64,000 nucleotides of DNA from Nectonema munidae (taxonomy: Eukaryota; Nematomorpha; Nectonematoida; Nectonematidae): assembly GCA_030549495.1 (NCBI GenBank), contig JAUIRK010000147.1:124001-188000 (forward strand), in the 5' to 3' direction. The position numbers were made by a program, and so were the translations under genes. This document shows positions 60,611-64,000 of the stretch, in pieces. Numbering within the stretch: position 1 is the stretch's first letter; every line of letters begins with the position of its first letter. A model generated the notes under the pieces. The model ran no database searches. It was given only the letters and a program-made list of their open reading frames with translations, and was not told the DNA's origin.

Positions 60611-60829
60611 TTCTCATCTTCATCATATTAACTAATATTTGTTCCTGAACAAGCTAAAATTGAATCAGAAGCGAATTAAAAGAAGTAATCAAGCTCAATC
60701 TCTCCTCCAATAAAAATATATTCTCATCTTCATCATATTAACTAATATTTGTTCCTGAACAAGCCAAAATTGAATCAGAAGCTAATTAAAAGAAGTAATC
60801 AAACTCAATCTCTCCTCCTAGACTACCAG
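60611..60829 (+). repeat. Two tandem 110-bp units at the LINE 5' end
   Basis: TTCTCATCTTCATCATATTA starts at 60611 and again at 60721. The two 110-bp units are nearly identical (few substitutions, including AAGCTAAAA/AAGCCAAAA). They precede the first LINE ORF by about 150 bp. Tandem 5' monomers of this kind carry promoters in some LINEs, so they may be this element's regulatory repeat. Confidence 0.85.
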
Positions 60830-60984
60830 CTAATCCTTACTCCTAAAGCAAGTCGATATTTAGTATTTTCACCAACTTGTATATTTTATTTGTAACAATA
60901 ACGCAGAAAGTTTTTTCCAAATTTTTAATTGCATATATAGTATAAAATTTATATAAAATATAAAACTGCTCTTAACATTTATAT

Positions 60985-61957
60985 ATGGATTCAGATATTT
61001 TGATCAAGGATATCATTACACTCAAAGACTCGATAGATTCTCTTAGTAAAAAAGAAATTAAAAATAAAATTGACTGTTTCATTCAAAACTTTAATAGAGT
61101 CATAAACTTAGATGATAAACTGAAAAATATTGAAACATCAATCATATCTAAAAAAAATGAGCTATTCCGAGGCAGTCACATCGAAACCAGATGATACATT
61201 TAAAAATAGAAAATCAGACAATACATTGGTGGTAAATTTGCCCAAAAATTTGAGTGAGAAATTTAAAGACCCTTCGTATAGTAAAGTTAGTTTTTTACAA
61301 GAAAATTTATCAGACTCTAGGATTGTGGGGGGTAATATTTTGAAAAATAAATTGAATGTAAATTTTAAAGACCAAAATGAACTTGTAGTAGCTTCGGATA
61401 AACTTACTTCAAAAAAAATAGAAAACAAAGTTTTCAGTAGTGAAAAAAGACCTCCTCGATTGATTTTGAAAAACATTCCCAATTTTTTAGATCAAGAAAA
61501 TTTTAAGCTACATCTATCAAAGAAAAACGATTTGCCAGAAGAAGCTTTTGATAAAATAATAAAGTTTAATTCAAAAACTTCAGAAAGTTTTAATTTAATA
61601 TTGACATTAAATAAAAAGTTTGTTAAAACTGTCTGTCAGAAAAAAATTCTCTTTTTTGGACCACTTTCTTTTGAAATTTCGATTTTTTTACCTAAGATTA
61701 AGTGCTGTAATAATTGTATTGATTATGGCCACTGGACATCAGAATGTAGAAAAAAAATATGTTGTAGTTTGTGTTCTTCTAAGGAGCACACTTTTGATAA
61801 ATGTACTCTTCAGAAGAGTAATAGTTGTCTTAAATGTAAAGGTATTGGGTGTAAATCTCAGTTTTTCAATAAAAACTGCTTGTCATTCAATGAAGTTTTT
61901 AAGAAAATCAAGAATCGTGAATATAATAACTATTTTAATCTCATGAATGAAATATAG
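60985..61957 (+). pseudogene. LINE ORF1 (zinc-knuckle protein), one frameshift
   Basis: Begins MDSDILIKDIITLKDSIDSL, a charged helical stretch likely to form a coiled coil. A frameshift at the A8 run near 61150 then moves the frame to SYSEAVTSKPDD. It continues through an RNA-recognition-like middle (RPPRLILKNIPNFLDQENFK). Three zinc-knuckle-type cysteine clusters follow (CCNNCIDYGHWTSEC, CCSLCSSKEHTFDKC, CLKCKGIGC). LINE ORF1 proteins bind their RNA. The single shift in a homopolymer could be an assembly error, so the element may be young. Its stop at 61957 overlaps the ORF2 start codon. Confidence 0.85.
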
Positions 61958-64000
61958 TCATTCACAGCTTTTCGATTCAATTTTTGAACCATCTCAAGTT
62001 TCTTCTTTTTCTAACGACTTTAATGAATTTAGTAGAGTTTTTAATCATTTTAATTGTAGAAAGTATGAGGTTGATGAGACGTCTGACGTTTTATCGAACT
62101 TTAATATTTTATCTCTCAATGTTCAATCGTACTCTTCTAAATATGATAATTTGTGCTGTTTTCTTGATATTGTTAATAAAGAAAATAATTTTTTTCATGT
62201 TATTGGATTACAACAAGAGACCTGGATTCACGATTATCATACATATAAAAATTTTTCTTTGAAAAATTACTTATTAATTTCAAAAGTAGAATTTGAAGTT
62301 CTTGATATTAATATTTCTTGTACTGATTGGGAGTTTTTAACTATCAAAATATATGATAAAAATTCATCTGATTTTACATATATACATGATATATATAGAG
62401 CAACTACTTATTCAAAAGATTCTATTTCAACATTTATCAGTGAATTCAATTCTTTTCTAAATATAATACAGAAACATAAAAAAAATGTTATTCTAGGAGA
62501 TTTCAACTTAAATCTTTTGAAAATCTCAACTTATGCTCCTTCAAAGTCTTTTTCTGAATCTCTGGTTTCTTTTGGTTATTTTCCAACAATAAATCTACCA
62601 ACTAGGCCAATTTCTAACACTTTAATCGATAATATTTTTATCTCACCACTAACTAACTCTTGGCATTTTCAGTACTTCTTTGTCTGACCACTTTCCGATT
62701 TTTATATCTTTGAAAAATAGTAAGTCTTTAAATAAGAAAGCTCCATCAAAGTTAGAGTTTGTTAATTATTGTCAATTGCTTGATAATTTAAACAAAGTGG
62801 ATTTGAACATTTTAAGTAGTTCAAATATGAAGACAAATGATTCTTCTAGTTTTTTTATTGATATTATCAATACTTGTAAAGAAAGATCAACATCAACTCA
62901 AAATAAGAAGAATAAATATAAAATTAAACTCAATAAGTGGATGACAGATGAAATTTTGAAAATATTGAAATATAAAGATTCTCTATACAAAAAATGCTGA
63001 ATTCCTATGGAAAATCTACTTTTGGGATTTTTAAGGAGAATTTCCATAATCTAAATAAGTTGTTCAAAAAATCCGTATGGCAAGCAAAACAAAGTTTTTA
63101 TGAAAATTATTTTAAAAAGAATGCTAGTAATAACAAAGCTATGTGGAAGGAACTTAACAGTTTTAGAAGCAAGGAAAAAGTCTTTGAAATAAAAATTAAG
63201 CAAAATGAAAAATTTGTTGATAAACATCTAATACCTTTCGTTTTTGATGACTTCTTTAGAGAAAAACATCAAAGTATAAAATGCCTTGAAAAAGAGTATG
63301 CGATAACGAGTTATTGTGAAAAGTATGACTTTGATTGTACCTATATCTCAAATAATGATCTTCTTGCTATAAATTCTCTTAAAAATAGCTGTTCTTCTGA
63401 TTATATGGGCCATACAGCACGAATTATCAAATGCATCAGATTAACTATCTGTAACCCTTTACGAATTATTTTCAATAAGTGTTTAGCCGAAGGAACATTT
63501 CCAGATATTTTGAAAATCTCGAAAATTTGCCCTATTTATAAAAAGGGTAACAAAATGTCTGTTACAAATTATAGACCTGTAACAATTGTTCCCATTATAT
63601 CTAAAGTGTTTGAGAAAATATTATACAAAAAAATATACTCATATTTTGAAAGTCATAATCTTTTATCTATATCACAATTTGGTTTTCGCACATTCCATTT
63701 TATAGAATACTTGCACACAGTCTTTGTTAATGATATTGTTTCCTCCTGGTCTAAAGGAGAAGTGTGTCTGGCTATATTTTTCGACTTGAAAAATGCTTTT
63801 GATTCCATATCAATTGAGCTATTGTGTAATAAGCTCTATAATTATGGTTTCAATACAAAAAGTGTGTCACTTATTCGTTCTTTTGTATCGAACAGAAGAT
63901 CATACGTGCATGTTAATGAGTTTAGTTCGAAGATAAGGGTTGACTGCAATATAGGAGTACCACAAGGATCCGTCTTAGGTCCTTTGTTGTTCATTATTTA
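61947..64000 (+). pseudogene. LINE ORF2 (endonuclease plus reverse transcriptase), runs off the window
   Basis: The ATG at 61947 lies inside the last codons of ORF1 (ATGAATGAAATATAG), suggesting coupled re-initiation. The endonuclease motifs are NILSLNVQSYSSKYDNL, QQETW, ILGDFNLNLL and SDHFPIFI. The reverse transcriptase motifs are ICPIYKKGNKMSVTNYRPVT, SQFGFR, FFDLKNAFDSI (first catalytic Asp) and GVPQGSVLGPLLF. The window ends before the YADD motif. The reading frame moves by one base near 62680 and returns near 62990; two compensating shifts in AT-rich runs are the only lesions seen. By motif style it is a jockey/CR1-like APE LINE, different from the one at 33792. Its AT-rich codon use matches the host. 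Confidence 0.88.

Overview
This is AT-rich animal DNA. It carries small multi-exon host genes with GT-AG introns, very many DNA transposons (piggyBac, hAT, pogo), several LINE families, tRNA-derived SINE-like repeats and one LTR fossil. The mixture suits an arthropod; a crustacean such as a copepod is my guess from overall flavour and is not proven by any marker here. No rRNA gene, intact tRNA gene, CRISPR array or bacterial-style operon is visible.

Two host genes can be rebuilt exon by exon, both on the minus strand. (1) A complete four-exon gene for a secreted, probably GPI-anchored Ly6/uPAR three-finger protein with ten cysteines runs from 23890 down to 14764. (2) The last nine coding exons of UTP25 (small-subunit processome factor; digestive organ expansion factor family) run from 53869 down to 40186. 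They give about 508 residues, and every splice phase agrees. A third, unidentified minus-strand gene or exon pair lies at 24472-24092.

Everything else recognisable is repeat DNA. Left third (1-13.9 kb): the end of a piggyBac-like element with internal tandem repeats, a Tigger-type MITE, hAT MITEs, a pogo transposase relic, a roughly 300-bp tandem repeat and a GTF2IRD2/ZBED-type hAT with perfect target duplication. Middle (14-33.6 kb): the Ly6 gene with a pogo relic in its second intron, a 3.1-kb piggyBac-like element flanked by TTAA, and an old hAT. Right of centre (33.8-39.9 kb): a LINE with a 2A-like ribosome-skipping motif, split at a TTAA by a nearly intact piggyBac. From 40.2 to 53.9 kb is UTP25. 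Its last intron holds a second piggyBac with a long (TG)n run and a near-perfect 100-bp-arm palindrome. Its central 3.4-kb intron holds a hAT and an RTE-like LINE. Right end (54-64 kb): another hAT, a broken Ty3/Gypsy fossil, and the 5' half of a LINE that leaves the window.

The two piggyBacs are sister families. Both interrupt the transposase with a tiny intron at the same codon and phase. The most novel-looking items are the 2A-bearing LINE, the shared piggyBac intron, and the TTAA-flanked element with different tandem arrays in its two arms.
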